Assembly: GCA_947632565.1 (NCBI GenBank)
Contig: CANRPT010000009.1
Location: 1 to 38,764, forward strand
Reading direction: 5' to 3'
Source of the DNA: an uncultured Bacilli bacterium
GTDB taxonomy: Bacteria; Bacillota_I; Bacilli_A; RF39; UBA660
Length of the DNA: 38,764 bases
Part shown: positions 24,984 through 32,920 of the stretch, in pieces
Layout: every line of letters begins with the position of its first letter
Position numbering within the stretch: position 1 is the first letter of the stretch
Translations under genes and position numbers: made by a program
The notes under the pieces: generated by a model
Told to the model about the DNA's origin: nothing
Databases searched by the model: none
The model's input: the letters and a program-made list of their open reading frames with translations, nothing else

Positions 24984-25652
24984 ATGGTAGTAAGACAAAC
25001 GATTGTAAAGTTAATCCGTTATCTTGAAAACTTTGGATATATATTTTCCTCCGAAATAGATGCTTTTCTTTCCGAAAATCTAGGAAGTTTTATTATCTTG
25101 GAAGAAAGCGAAAAGAAATTAGAATTATTAGACTATGAAACAAATAAAAAATATGTGGCTACTTTAACAGAAAATCAATTTTTTATGAAATCAACAACCC
25201 AATTTGAAAAAGAGAATAGTTATTTTGTAGTAGCAGATACTGGTTCTATTACCATTCGTTCTATTCGAGATGGGATTCTACAGGTAGATGATATTATGAT
25301 GAATGAAGACAAAACCATCCGTCAAATTCGCACTTCTATCTACGATAAAAATGCAACTTCTTATTTACTTTCCAATCATATAAATTCTAGTATTATCAAT
25401 CTTCAACTAGATTTGAACTCGGTTTTTCCAGATATTTTCCAATATACAACCAACAATATATATAGTTCTTTAAAAACAATTATTTTTCGTAAAAAAAATG
25501 TTTGGGAGAGGAAAGATATCAAATATGACTATGAACTTAATAACATAGTTGCTTTCCATTATAAAACGTTATATCAAAGTGGTTTATTAGAAGAAGTAAA
25601 AGAAGATGGCAAAGATAAATCAAAAGAATTATTGAAAAAAGGACTAAATTAG
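24984..25652 (+). CDS. Hypothetical protein
   Basis: 222 residues; I do not recognise the family. Soluble, with no signal peptide. The N-terminal third looks mixed alpha/beta (VKLIRYLENFGYIFSSEIDA), followed by a beta-rich part (FVVADTGSITIRSIRDGIL), a helical middle with many Asn and Ile, and a basic tail. GAAAGGAAAAATAGT precedes the ATG. It has its own strong promoter overlapped by a palindrome and its own terminator, so it is a regulated single-gene unit. It is not part of the rlmN operon, which runs the other way. Confidence 0.55.
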   Translation: MVVRQTIVKLIRYLENFGYIFSSEIDAFLSENLGSFIILEESEKKLELLDYETNKKYVATLTENQFFMKSTTQFEKENSYFVVADTGSITIRSIRDGILQVDDIMMNEDKTIRQIRTSIYDKNATSYLLSNHINSSIINLQLDLNSVFPDIFQYTTNNIYSSLKTIIFRKKNVWERKDIKYDYELNNIVAFHYKTLYQSGLLEEVKEDGKDKSKELLKKGLN

Positions 25653-25664
25653 TTCTTTTCTTTT
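25638..25664 (+). terminator. Terminator of the 24984 gene
   Basis: AAAAGGACTA, loop AAT, TAGTTCTTTT, then CTTTT; one G-T pair. Overlaps the stop codon. Confidence 0.7.
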
Positions 25665-25673
25665 CAACAAATT

Positions 25674-25701
25674 TTACTTCTTTTTCTTTCTCTGGTATAA
25701 T
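25674..25701 (+). promoter_or_regulatory. Promoter of the radical SAM gene
   Basis: TTTACT, 16-bp spacer, TGG-TATAAT (25696-25701). The predicted transcription start falls on or within a few bases of the start codon, implying a leaderless mRNA. Confidence 0.6.
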
Positions 25702-25711
25702 AATTTTCGTG

Positions 25712-26620
25712 ATGTTTATGAAAAATGTTTTTCAAAAATGTGAGATTTGTCCTAGAAATTGTTTGGTAAATCGTACCGAAGTTAGTGGTTTTTGTGGCGC
25801 TAAAGATAAAATGGTAATTGCTAGAGCTAGTTTACATGAATGGGAAGAGCCTTGCCTTTCTGGAACAAATGGTTCTGGTACGATTTTCTTTTCTGGCTGT
25901 CCTTTAAAATGTGTGTTTTGTCAAAACTATGAGATTAGTACTAAGTTAGTTGGCAAAGAAGTTAGTATGGAAGAATTTAGTACGATTTGTTTAAATCTTC
26001 AAAAACAGGGAGCTCATAATATTAATCTTGTTACCCCTACTCATTTTGTACCTCTTATTATCGAAGGGTTAAAACTCGCTAAAAAGAATGGTCTAACAAT
26101 TCCTATTGTTTATAATACTAGTGGGTATGAAAAGAAGGAAACATTAAAAATGTTAGAAGGTTTAGTAGATATTTACTTGCCAGATTTTAAATATTGGGAG
26201 GATACCTATGCCACCAAGTATTCTCATGCACCTCATTACTCTGAAATCATGAAAGAAGCTTTGAAAGAAATGGTAAGACAAGTAGGAACTCCAAAATTTT
26301 CTAAAGATGGAATCCTGTTAAAAGGAGTCATCGTGAGGCATTTAATGCTTCCTGGTCTCAAAGAAGATAGTAAAAAGATTTTATCTTATCTTTACCATAC
26401 TTATCATGATCAAATTTATCTTAGTATTATGAATCAATATACACCAATTCGAACTTTTGCGAAATATCCAGAATTAAACAAAAAAATAGATGACTCTGAT
26501 TATGACGAAATCATTAACTTTGCCCTAGATTTAGGTATTAAAAAAGCCTTCATGCAAGAAGGCGGTACTGTAGATAATAGTTTTATTCCTGATTTTTTGG
26601 AGCAGAAACTTCCACTTTAG
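25712..26620 (+). CDS. Radical SAM protein, PFL-activase-like (COG1313 type)
   Basis: About 302 residues. The N-terminus has two cysteine motifs (CEICPRNCLVNR, SGFCGAKD) before the radical SAM cluster CPLKCVFCQNYE; TPTHFVP and VYNTSGYEKKETL match the AdoMet-binding barrel strands, and PDFKYW and NQYTPIR follow. This arrangement fits the PflX/COG1313 family, whose substrates are unknown; it is not a true pyruvate formate-lyase activase and no PFL gene is near. The possible starts are GTG 25709, ATG 25712 or ATG 25718; none has a Shine-Dalgarno, and the promoter suggests leaderless translation. Its 3' end overlaps the convergent 26583 gene by 38 bp. Confidence 0.82.
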   Translation: MFMKNVFQKCEICPRNCLVNRTEVSGFCGAKDKMVIARASLHEWEEPCLSGTNGSGTIFFSGCPLKCVFCQNYEISTKLVGKEVSMEEFSTICLNLQKQGAHNINLVTPTHFVPLIIEGLKLAKKNGLTIPIVYNTSGYEKKETLKMLEGLVDIYLPDFKYWEDTYATKYSHAPHYSEIMKEALKEMVRQVGTPKFSKDGILLKGVIVRHLMLPGLKEDSKKILSYLYHTYHDQIYLSIMNQYTPIRTFAKYPELNKKIDDSDYDEIINFALDLGIKKAFMQEGGTVDNSFIPDFLEQKLPL

Positions 26621-26819
26621 GATCCAATTGATCTCGATATTTGGAAAGAATTGCTTCCACTACAAGACTGACAATTGCTGGAATCGGAGTAAATTTTGTG
26701 ACTAAAGAGTAAATAGCCAAGACTAGTGTTAAAAGTCCAAAAAAAATAATGAATCCTTTTAATATTTTTCTTTGTTTTACTCTTTTTATTTTTTCATCAT
26801 TGGTTAGTTTTTCTTTCAT
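26583..26819 (-). CDS. Small membrane protein downstream of DUF308 gene
   Basis: 78 residues: a basic N-terminus (KIKRVKQRKILKG), one clear membrane helix (FIIFFGLLTLVLAIYSLV), a second hydrophobic stretch (IPAIVSLVVEAILS) and a charged tail. The start overlaps the upstream DUF308 stop as ATGA, with GAGGAAAAG before it, so the two are translationally coupled and probably work together. Its last 38 bp overlap the convergent radical SAM gene. No family recognised. Confidence 0.7.
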   Translation of the reverse strand: MKEKLTNDEKIKRVKQRKILKGFIIFFGLLTLVLAIYSLVTKFTPIPAIVSLVVEAILSKYRDQLDPKVEVSAPKNQE

Positions 26820-27394
26820 TTCTTTTCCTCAATAACTGCTTCGATGATTTTCTCTCGTGCTTGTTTCATTTCTTTTTTAATAATCATAGAGTTCCAAACA
26901 TCTAAAATCGCATAAATAATCATAAAGATTCCAATGACTTGTGTTATCTTCACTGCTCCTCCAAAGGGATTGATAATAAATAAAACTCCACAGATAATAA
27001 TTAATAGTGATAAAAAGAAAGAAAAACGATACTGTGAGATTTTTTGTTTCTTTAATTCTAATGCATACTGTAGACGATTGATACCATTTACTACAAAATA
27101 AATTCCTAAAATAAATGGTAAAATACTAACAACCAATTTGGTATTGATAATTAAGATAAGACCAATAATCACAGTAATTACTCCTGTCACTAAATTGGGT
27201 TGATATTTGGTTTTTCTATAATCCATTAAAGAAGTAATTCCTGGGATTATAATAATCATTCCTAATACAATGGAAATCATTCGAATAACGGTAATTGGCT
27301 CAAAGAGTAAAAAAATTCCTAACACAAAAATAACTACAGAAGTGAGGATTGATAAATTAAAAATTTTACTAAGTCCTTTTCTCATTTCTTCCAT
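26816..27394 (-). CDS. DUF308 / HdeD-like membrane protein
   Basis: 192 residues with about six membrane helices in three pairs, each pair followed by a short polar turn. The repeated LGMIIIIPGITSLMDYRK, LGIYFVVNGINRLQYAL and IGIFMIIYAILDVWNSM elements are typical of the DUF308/HdeD family. The E. coli member is acid-resistance linked, but the role in Firmicutes is unknown. The cytoplasmic tail is Lys/Glu-rich. AGAGGTG precedes the ATG, and a consensus promoter lies just upstream. Followed by the small membrane protein in an overlapping pair. Confidence 0.8.
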   Translation of the reverse strand: MEEMRKGLSKIFNLSILTSVVIFVLGIFLLFEPITVIRMISIVLGMIIIIPGITSLMDYRKTKYQPNLVTGVITVIIGLILIINTKLVVSILPFILGIYFVVNGINRLQYALELKKQKISQYRFSFFLSLLIIICGVLFIINPFGGAVKITQVIGIFMIIYAILDVWNSMIIKKEMKQAREKIIEAVIEEKK

Positions 27395-27421
27395 GTTTTA
27401 CACCTCTATCTTTCTTTTTTT

Positions 27422-27450
27422 ATTATAACATTTTTTTGCTATCCTGTTAA
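27422..27450 (-). promoter_or_regulatory. Promoter of the DUF308 gene pair
   Basis: Minus-strand TTAACA (27445-27450), 17-bp spacer, TGT-TATAAT (27422-27427). One of the best sigma-A promoters in the window. Confidence 0.75.
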
Positions 27451-27455
27451 GATAT

Positions 27456-28295
27456 TTAGGATAGATTTCGGTAAAACTCTCTAGGAGTATTGATTTCAAA
27501 AGAATAAATTTTATGAGTTCTAGGATCTTTTATCTCTAAGTGGTTAGCGCATAAAAGAAATCTTTTTGCCTTTCTGCCACCATATTTGTTATCCCCAATA
27601 ATGGGATGCCCAATTTCTGATAATTGCACACGAATTTGATTTTTTCTTCCGGTTTGTATTTCTATTTTTAGTAAACTATTTTGATTTTCTTCCATTACTT
27701 CATAATTGGTAATGGCTTTTTTTCCCTCTTGATGATTCGCAATATAAACTTTTCCTATTTTATTTTCTTTTAAGTAAGAAACTAAACAATCATTCTTTTT
27801 TTCTAAAATTCCTTCTACCACTGCTCGATATTCTCTTTTTATGGCAACTTGTTCCCAATTTTCTTGGATTCGATTGCGAAGATTTTCATCTTTACAAAAT
27901 AAAACCAAACCACTCGTTTCTCGGTCTAAACGGTGAACAATATATATTTTTTCTGCATTTTGTTTGGTTTTGATGTATTCTCTTACTTGATGATAAAGGG
28001 TTCTATTTTTTTCTTTTTCTGTAGAGATGGTTAACATCCCACTAGGTTTATTGACAACTAAATAATCTTGATCTTCATAAATAATCGGAATAGTTCCTAT
28101 CTTCGTTTCTTTTCTTTCTTTCGTAATCTCTACTATTTGTCCTTTTTTTAAAGGAGTATCATAAGCTGTTACTACTTTTTGATTGACTGTAACATTGCGA
28201 TATTTTAAAAGACTTTTTAATTTCTTTTTGGAATAATCTGTATTTTTTTCTAAATAATGGAACAGATTATCTTCTTCTTTTACCATCCGTTTCAT
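27456..28295 (-). CDS. RluA-family 23S rRNA/tRNA pseudouridine synthase
   Basis: Converts uridine to pseudouridine in structured RNA. 279 residues: an N-terminal S4-like RNA-binding part (YSKKKLKSLLKYRNVTVNQ), then the RluA core with VVNKPSGML, the catalytic VHRLDRETSG (Asp), KREYRAVVEG, IQTGRKNQIRVQL and GDNKYGG. Family membership is clear, but the target uridine cannot be told apart among RluD/RluC/TruC types. The start overlaps the upstream glycosylase stop as ATGA with AAGGAGAAG before it. Last gene of the dnaB-cyclophilin-glycosylase unit. Confidence 0.93.
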   Translation of the reverse strand: MKRMVKEEDNLFHYLEKNTDYSKKKLKSLLKYRNVTVNQKVVTAYDTPLKKGQIVEITKERKETKIGTIPIIYEDQDYLVVNKPSGMLTISTEKEKNRTLYHQVREYIKTKQNAEKIYIVHRLDRETSGLVLFCKDENLRNRIQENWEQVAIKREYRAVVEGILEKKNDCLVSYLKENKIGKVYIANHQEGKKAITNYEVMEENQNSLLKIEIQTGRKNQIRVQLSEIGHPIIGDNKYGGRKAKRFLLCANHLEIKDPRTHKIYSFEINTPREFYRNLS

Positions 28296-28792
28296 GTAAC
28301 TTCTTCTCCTTTTAAGATTTGGTATTCTTTTACCAAATGTTCCATAGAAAAAATAGCATTTGCAGGGCTCGTTGATGGGAGGAAAATGGCATCTAGTCCA
28401 ACTTCTGGTGCTAAATGTTTTTGATATAGTTGAAAAGCTTTTTTTCCAATGGTATAAATTTTTTCTATTTTTGCTTCTTTTACGATTTTAGCAATAGGAT
28501 TCACTTTTACTTGGGTAATACTACTATCACTACTTCCTCGTATTTGACAACTAGCAATGACATCCCATAAAGCAATTTGATATTTTGTTAAAAAATGTTT
28601 CTTATCTTCTAAACTCTCTGGATATTTTTCTTGAAATACTTGGCTTAATACTTTCCAAAATCGATTTTTCGGATGCATATAGTAAAAATTTTGTTTTCTA
28701 GATTCTACGGATGGCATACTTCCTAAAATTAAAATTTTAGCATCTTTTTCATAATATGGTGGAAAGGGATGAATGACTTTATTTTTCTGCAT
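28292..28792 (-). CDS. DNA-deoxyinosine (hypoxanthine-DNA) glycosylase, UDG superfamily
   Basis: Removes deaminated adenine (hypoxanthine) from DNA. 166 residues starting with the signature HPFPPYYEKDAKILILGSMPSV, then YYMHPKNRFWKVL and a C-terminal LPSTSPANA, the pattern of the UDG family 6 enzymes. ALWDVIASC, with Asp near the active site, also fits. Mug-type glycosylases are the closest alternative. It overlaps the upstream cyclophilin gene by 14 bp and the downstream gene by 4 bp, so it is co-translated with both. Confidence 0.85.
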   Translation of the reverse strand: MQKNKVIHPFPPYYEKDAKILILGSMPSVESRKQNFYYMHPKNRFWKVLSQVFQEKYPESLEDKKHFLTKYQIALWDVIASCQIRGSSDSSITQVKVNPIAKIVKEAKIEKIYTIGKKAFQLYQKHLAPEVGLDAIFLPSTSPANAIFSMEHLVKEYQILKGEEVT

Positions 28793-29408
28793 TTATCTCA
28801 CGAATACTAGTAATTACAGGTTGATTTTCCGGTAAAACAGTTTCTCCATCCTCTTCTACTATTGTTTCTTCTGCAATTTTATCTACTATATCCATTCCAC
28901 TAAGCACATGTCCAAATGCTGCATAACTTCCATCTAAACTGGTACTATCTTCCTGTACAATAAAGAACTGACTAGATGCAGAATTCATGGCATTACTTCT
29001 TGCCATAGAGATTACACCTCTTTGATGAGAAATATTATTTTCTATTCCATTTGCAGAAAACTCTCCTTTGATTGTTTTTCCAGCTCCACCTGTTCCATTT
29101 CCATTAGGATCTCCACCCTGTATCATAAACCCTTCCACTACACGATGGAAAGTAAGTCCATCATAGAATTTACTATTCGCTAGATTGATAAAATTGGTTA
29201 CTGTAATAGGAGCTATATCTGCATCTAGTTCTAATTGAATCGTTCCATAATCTTTTACGATGATTTCCACAAGATGTTTTCCAGATAATAAGTTTTCCTT
29301 TTCTTTTTTGATTTTTTGATTGCTAATATAAGCATTGATTCCAAATATCAGGATTAAAATTAAAATTACTCCAACAATAAAAATAATATTTTTCTTTTGA
29401 TTATCCAT
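28779..29408 (-). CDS. Membrane-anchored cyclophilin-type peptidyl-prolyl isomerase
   Basis: 209 residues: an N-terminal membrane helix (IIFIVGVILILILIFGINAYI) without a cleavage-like site, a short linker, then the cyclophilin fold with FHRVVEGFMIQGGDPNGNGTGG, ARSNAMNSASSQFFIV and YAAFGHVLSGMDIVD. The catalytic Arg and Phe/Gln are present. Placed outside the membrane, it would help fold secreted proteins. No lipobox Cys, so it is anchored by the helix. GGAGGAAGC precedes the ATG; 16 bp after dnaB. Confidence 0.93.
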   Translation of the reverse strand: MDNQKKNIIFIVGVILILILIFGINAYISNQKIKKEKENLLSGKHLVEIIVKDYGTIQLELDADIAPITVTNFINLANSKFYDGLTFHRVVEGFMIQGGDPNGNGTGGAGKTIKGEFSANGIENNISHQRGVISMARSNAMNSASSQFFIVQEDSTSLDGSYAAFGHVLSGMDIVDKIAEETIVEEDGETVLPENQPVITSIREINAEK

Positions 29409-29424
29409 TTTGCTTCCTCCAAAC

Positions 29425-30780
29425 CTATTCTATCATATTTTTTTCCCTTTTTGTTCTCATAGAGACATTTTGAATAGAATTTAAAATATCATCTAATTCC
29501 TTTTTGTCCTCTTCTGTCATCTCTTCATTTTTTAAATCTTTATCAAACCAATCAGGAAGTTCTTCTTCTTTTTTCTTTTTCATGTTACCAACAACAGATT
29601 TGTTGTTCTTTGTTTCAAATTGTTTTTTCAATTTCTTATGTTCTTTTTCACTAATTCTCATTGCTTCTTCTACTGTTTCAATATTTAATCTTTTCCATTG
29701 TCCTGCAATGGTATCAATATAATTTTTGGATAACTTTTGATTATTAATTTTTAAGACATATGCAATTAAAACATTCACTACTCCTGGTGTCATCTTTAAA
29801 TCAACTAATAAAGACTCAATTAATTTTAAATCTCGTAAAGAAGGTTCCCCTGTTTTATATTTACTACGTAAAAAATCATAAGGATGCACAGATTCAAACG
29901 TATAAACCATTTTTGCCCATTTACTGGTATCCCCTTTTGGTGTTTTCAAATAATCTGGTTGTTTACTGTAAACAAAAGTAGGAAGTTTTCCATCTGTTTC
30001 AAATTGATAAAAATTACGACATTTCTTTCTTAATTCTACTTTATCTATTAATCCTTTTTCATTAATACTATCTCTTACTAATCCTTGCATATTCATGTCA
30101 TCAATATCATAAGTAAAAGCTAAAGCATTAATTAATTCTTTCGTTTCTTCATTAAAACATCTAGGACTAATCATGGTACTAGGAATACTAGAAATTAATA
30201 AATTAAAATCTATTTTTTCTGAAATAGTAATAGAATTCGTATTTTCTTTTTGAATATTATCATTTTCAATAAAAATATTTCCACTAACAGAACGAAATAC
30301 ACTACTAAAATTAGAAGTAATATCTTCATATTCTTTTAAATTCATTTTAGGTACTTTAAAAAAATCAACAATTCGATCATATTCTTTTTTTCCTAGATTA
30401 TTGTATAACACAATATTTAAAACAGGATGATTTAAGAACTCATTTGCAGACATGGGGGAATATAATAGATAAATATAATTATTGACATGATCTTTTTTAA
30501 AATATGTTTTTAATAAACCAACAGCTTCTAACTTTTTTCTGGCTACAACAATATCTTCTAATTTTAACTGCATCGTACTCATTAAATGATGATGGGTTAA
30601 ATCTTCACTCATTAATTCTCTTTTATCTAAATCATCTACTAAAGTAAAATATAAAGAAGTAGCACTATAACCTATAATTGGTTGATATAACATGGTAATT
30701 AGTTTTCGATCTAAATCTTTAATTATGGTTTGATTTACAACGATATAAGTATCTGCTGGTAAAATTAAAAGTTCTTTCAT
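29425..30780 (-). CDS. dnaB: Replication initiation/membrane attachment protein DnaB (DnaB/DnaD family)
   Basis: Firmicute helicase-loading factor (not the E. coli DnaB helicase). 451 residues: an N-terminal winged-helix part (ITMLYQPIIGYSATSLYFTL, KLEDIVVARKKLEAVGLLKTYF), a poorly conserved middle, a DnaD-like C-terminal domain (DLKLIESLLVDLKMTPGVVNVLIAYVL) and the ssDNA-contacting IAGQWKRLNIETVEEAM motif. The highly charged tail (KKKKEEELPDWF) ends the protein. AGGAGGTAGCC precedes ATG 30780. The usual partner dnaI does not follow; the next gene is the cyclophilin. Confidence 0.9.
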   Translation of the reverse strand: MKELLILPADTYIVVNQTIIKDLDRKLITMLYQPIIGYSATSLYFTLVDDLDKRELMSEDLTHHHLMSTMQLKLEDIVVARKKLEAVGLLKTYFKKDHVNNYIYLLYSPMSANEFLNHPVLNIVLYNNLGKKEYDRIVDFFKVPKMNLKEYEDITSNFSSVFRSVSGNIFIENDNIQKENTNSITISEKIDFNLLISSIPSTMISPRCFNEETKELINALAFTYDIDDMNMQGLVRDSINEKGLIDKVELRKKCRNFYQFETDGKLPTFVYSKQPDYLKTPKGDTSKWAKMVYTFESVHPYDFLRSKYKTGEPSLRDLKLIESLLVDLKMTPGVVNVLIAYVLKINNQKLSKNYIDTIAGQWKRLNIETVEEAMRISEKEHKKLKKQFETKNNKSVVGNMKKKKEEELPDWFDKDLKNEEMTEEDKKELDDILNSIQNVSMRTKREKNMIE

Positions 30781-30803
30781 GGCTACCTCCTAACTACTTA
30801 GTA

Positions 30804-31754
30804 TTATAACGAATTCTCATCAACAATAAAAGTAGTTTCATCTAAAAACTGATAATTTGTTTTATATTTTAATTCTCTTACCAATCGGAATAAAGCTTCT
30901 TCTTTTTGTTTCGCTTCTATCATGATATCAAAGTCTATGTTACAAAATTTAATCTTTTCTATAAACTGAATAAACGTATCACTATTAATATAATCATGAT
31001 GAGATCTAAACTCTTTTTTATTTTTCGGAGAAGAAAAATGAATTTTAGGTGTTGTTTTCCAAGTAGCAAAAATTTCTGTAATATAATCCTCTATTTTTTC
31101 ATTATTTTTATGAACCAGAAAATGATGATAGTCTAAGACCATTGGTACATTTAATTTTTTCGATAAAGCAAGTGTATTTCTCATATTAAAAGTTTTATCA
31201 TCATTTTCTAAGGCAATTTTTTCTTGAATTGTTTTTGGTAAGATAGAAAAGTTTTCTACAAAACGTTTCATAGCTTTCTTTTTTCCACCTTGAGAAGAAC
31301 CAATATGTAAGATAATATTGGTATTTAGATTCATCATTTTCATTAATGAATCGTAATATTTAAGAGATAAAATTGTACTTTCTACAACACTAGGATTCGT
31401 ACTATTTAAAACTAAATATTGGTCTGGATGAATATCTACTCTCATCTTTTTTTCTCTAATATAGTTTCCAATTTCTTTTAGTTCTTTTTCATGTTTTTTT
31501 AAAATATTATCATAGGTTTTAGGATATGTAAGAAGAGGGACTAAATGGGAAGTCATTCGATAAAAATGGATTTGATTTCTTTCATTAAAAATTAATATTT
31601 GTGTTAAATTTTTTAAATTTTCTTCAAATAATTTTGTTCTTTTTTCTTCTCCTCTTCTTACTCCTAATTTTTGATAATTGGTAAGAGTTAATGTCTTAGA
31701 TGCCGTAATATCTAATGTTACTGGTAAAGAAACATAACCTAATCTTATTCTCAT
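30804..31754 (-). CDS. uvsE: UV DNA damage endonuclease UvdE
   Basis: Nicks DNA 5' of UV photoproducts and some other lesions, independent of UvrABC. About 316 residues forming a TIM barrel: start MRIRLGYVSLP, VDIHPDQYLVLNS, LHIGSSQGGK, ALENDDKTF, VLDYHHF, IHFSSP, FRSHHDYIN and IMIEAKQKE supply the His, Glu and Asp metal ligands. The frame extends upstream to 31832, but AGGTGATTTC before ATG 31754 decides the start. In Bacillus the enzyme protects spores, which suits the cotJ genes here. 44 bp after the recombinase gene. Confidence 0.93.
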   Translation of the reverse strand: MRIRLGYVSLPVTLDITASKTLTLTNYQKLGVRRGEEKRTKLFEENLKNLTQILIFNERNQIHFYRMTSHLVPLLTYPKTYDNILKKHEKELKEIGNYIREKKMRVDIHPDQYLVLNSTNPSVVESTILSLKYYDSLMKMMNLNTNIILHIGSSQGGKKKAMKRFVENFSILPKTIQEKIALENDDKTFNMRNTLALSKKLNVPMVLDYHHFLVHKNNEKIEDYITEIFATWKTTPKIHFSSPKNKKEFRSHHDYINSDTFIQFIEKIKFCNIDFDIMIEAKQKEEALFRLVRELKYKTNYQFLDETTFIVDENSL

Positions 31755-31798
31755 GAAATCACCTGTTTTTAGTATGAAACAAAACAGTTTCCTTATTC

Positions 31799-32755
31799 CT
31801 AAGAATGATTTTTCCAAATCATATTCATACATTTTTTCTTTTGTGATAAATTAGGATGTACATATAAATTTAAGGTAATACTAATATCAGAATGCCCTAA
31901 TAATTCACTCACTGTCTTGTAATCAACTCCTAAACTAATACAGTTGGTAGCAAAAGTATGTCTCAAACTATGAAAATTAATGGGTTTCATTTTTAATTTT
32001 TTTAAAGTTGTATTAAAATATTTTCGATATGCTCTGGGTTCTACTCCTTCCAAAGTAGAACTTAACACATAAAACTTTGGATTTACTTTTAAAGGCTTGA
32101 TAATTGCAGCAAAATCTCTACTCATTGGGATATCACGGTTAGAATGAATTGTTTTAGGTGGTGAAACAACAATCCTAGATGTCACCTCATTTACATTTTT
32201 TAAATAAATTCTCTGTAGGGTTTTATTAATATGAATGATATTATTTTTAAAATCAATATCTGACCATTTTAAAGCACATAATTCACCTATTCGAATGCCT
32301 GAATATAGTGAAATTAAAATCCCAGCATTTCTAGGATTTAAGTTATTTAGTGCATATTCCGTTATTTTTCTTTGTTCTCGTTTTGTTAAAACATATATTT
32401 TTTGTTTCCTATGATTTTTAGGATAAATAAAATCTAAATTTATTTGGCTCATTTTTCCTTCATTCATGGCATATTTTAAACTACTTTTTAAAACCATCAT
32501 AATATCTTTTACTGTTTTTTCAGATAATCCTTTATCGGTTGCTACTCTTCCTGATTTTAATTTGTCTAAAATATATTTTTGTAATTCATTATGGGATATA
32601 TCTTGTAAATAGATATCTCCTAAATCTGGAATTAAATGATTATAAATGACATTGGCATAATTTGCATGGGTAGATTCTTTGACATAATCTTTTTTATATT
32701 TTAACCATCCTACTACCCAATCTCTATAAAATATTTTTTGGTTTTCATTATTCAC
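31799..32755 (-). CDS. Tyrosine site-specific recombinase next to surface-protein cassettes
   Basis: Breaks and rejoins DNA at specific sites through a phosphotyrosine. 318 residues counted from the GTG. The N-terminal arm/core-binding domain (about 1-110, ESTHANYANVIYNHLIPDLG) is followed by the catalytic domain with YSGIRIGELCALKW (Arg), PPKT (Lys), HSLRHTFAT (His, Arg), LLGHSDISIT (His) and LNLYVHP (Tyr). All six active-site residues are present. GTG 32755 is chosen, 11 bases after AAAAGGAG; a longer frame starts at 32767. It is divergent from cassette A, whose core site lies only 140 bp away, the usual layout of a recombinase next to its site. It could also be a remnant integrase of a lost element. 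Confidence 0.85.
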   Translation of the reverse strand: MNNENQKIFYRDWVVGWLKYKKDYVKESTHANYANVIYNHLIPDLGDIYLQDISHNELQKYILDKLKSGRVATDKGLSEKTVKDIMMVLKSSLKYAMNEGKMSQINLDFIYPKNHRKQKIYVLTKREQRKITEYALNNLNPRNAGILISLYSGIRIGELCALKWSDIDFKNNIIHINKTLQRIYLKNVNEVTSRIVVSPPKTIHSNRDIPMSRDFAAIIKPLKVNPKFYVLSSTLEGVEPRAYRKYFNTTLKKLKMKPINFHSLRHTFATNCISLGVDYKTVSELLGHSDISITLNLYVHPNLSQKKKCMNMIWKNHS

Positions 32756-32895
32756 AACAAACCACACTCCTTTTCAAAAAATAAAATATCATAAATTTTT
32801 AAAAAGGGGGAAAAAGTTACAATTTTTTTATTTTTTTGATTTTTGAGAATTAGTTTAAATCTTTTATGTATATAGTTAAAATAAATTTTGGATTA

Positions 32896-32920
32896 GTTTC
32901 AAAGTAGTTAACTTAGAAAC
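32896..32920 (+). repeat. Core site A, putative recombination site
   Basis: Left arm GTTTCAAAGT, spacer AGTTA, right arm ACTTAGAAAC. The arms are inverted repeats with one mismatch (9/10). The same 25 bp occurs at site C, and a version with two differences at site B. Homology between the three cassettes starts exactly here. Confidence 0.65.

Noticed and set aside
32868-32888. TTTAAA-17 bp-TAAAAT, a possible promoter reading into cassette A
   Set aside because: Weak match in very AT-rich DNA, and no start codon or ribosome binding site follows in the cassette frame.
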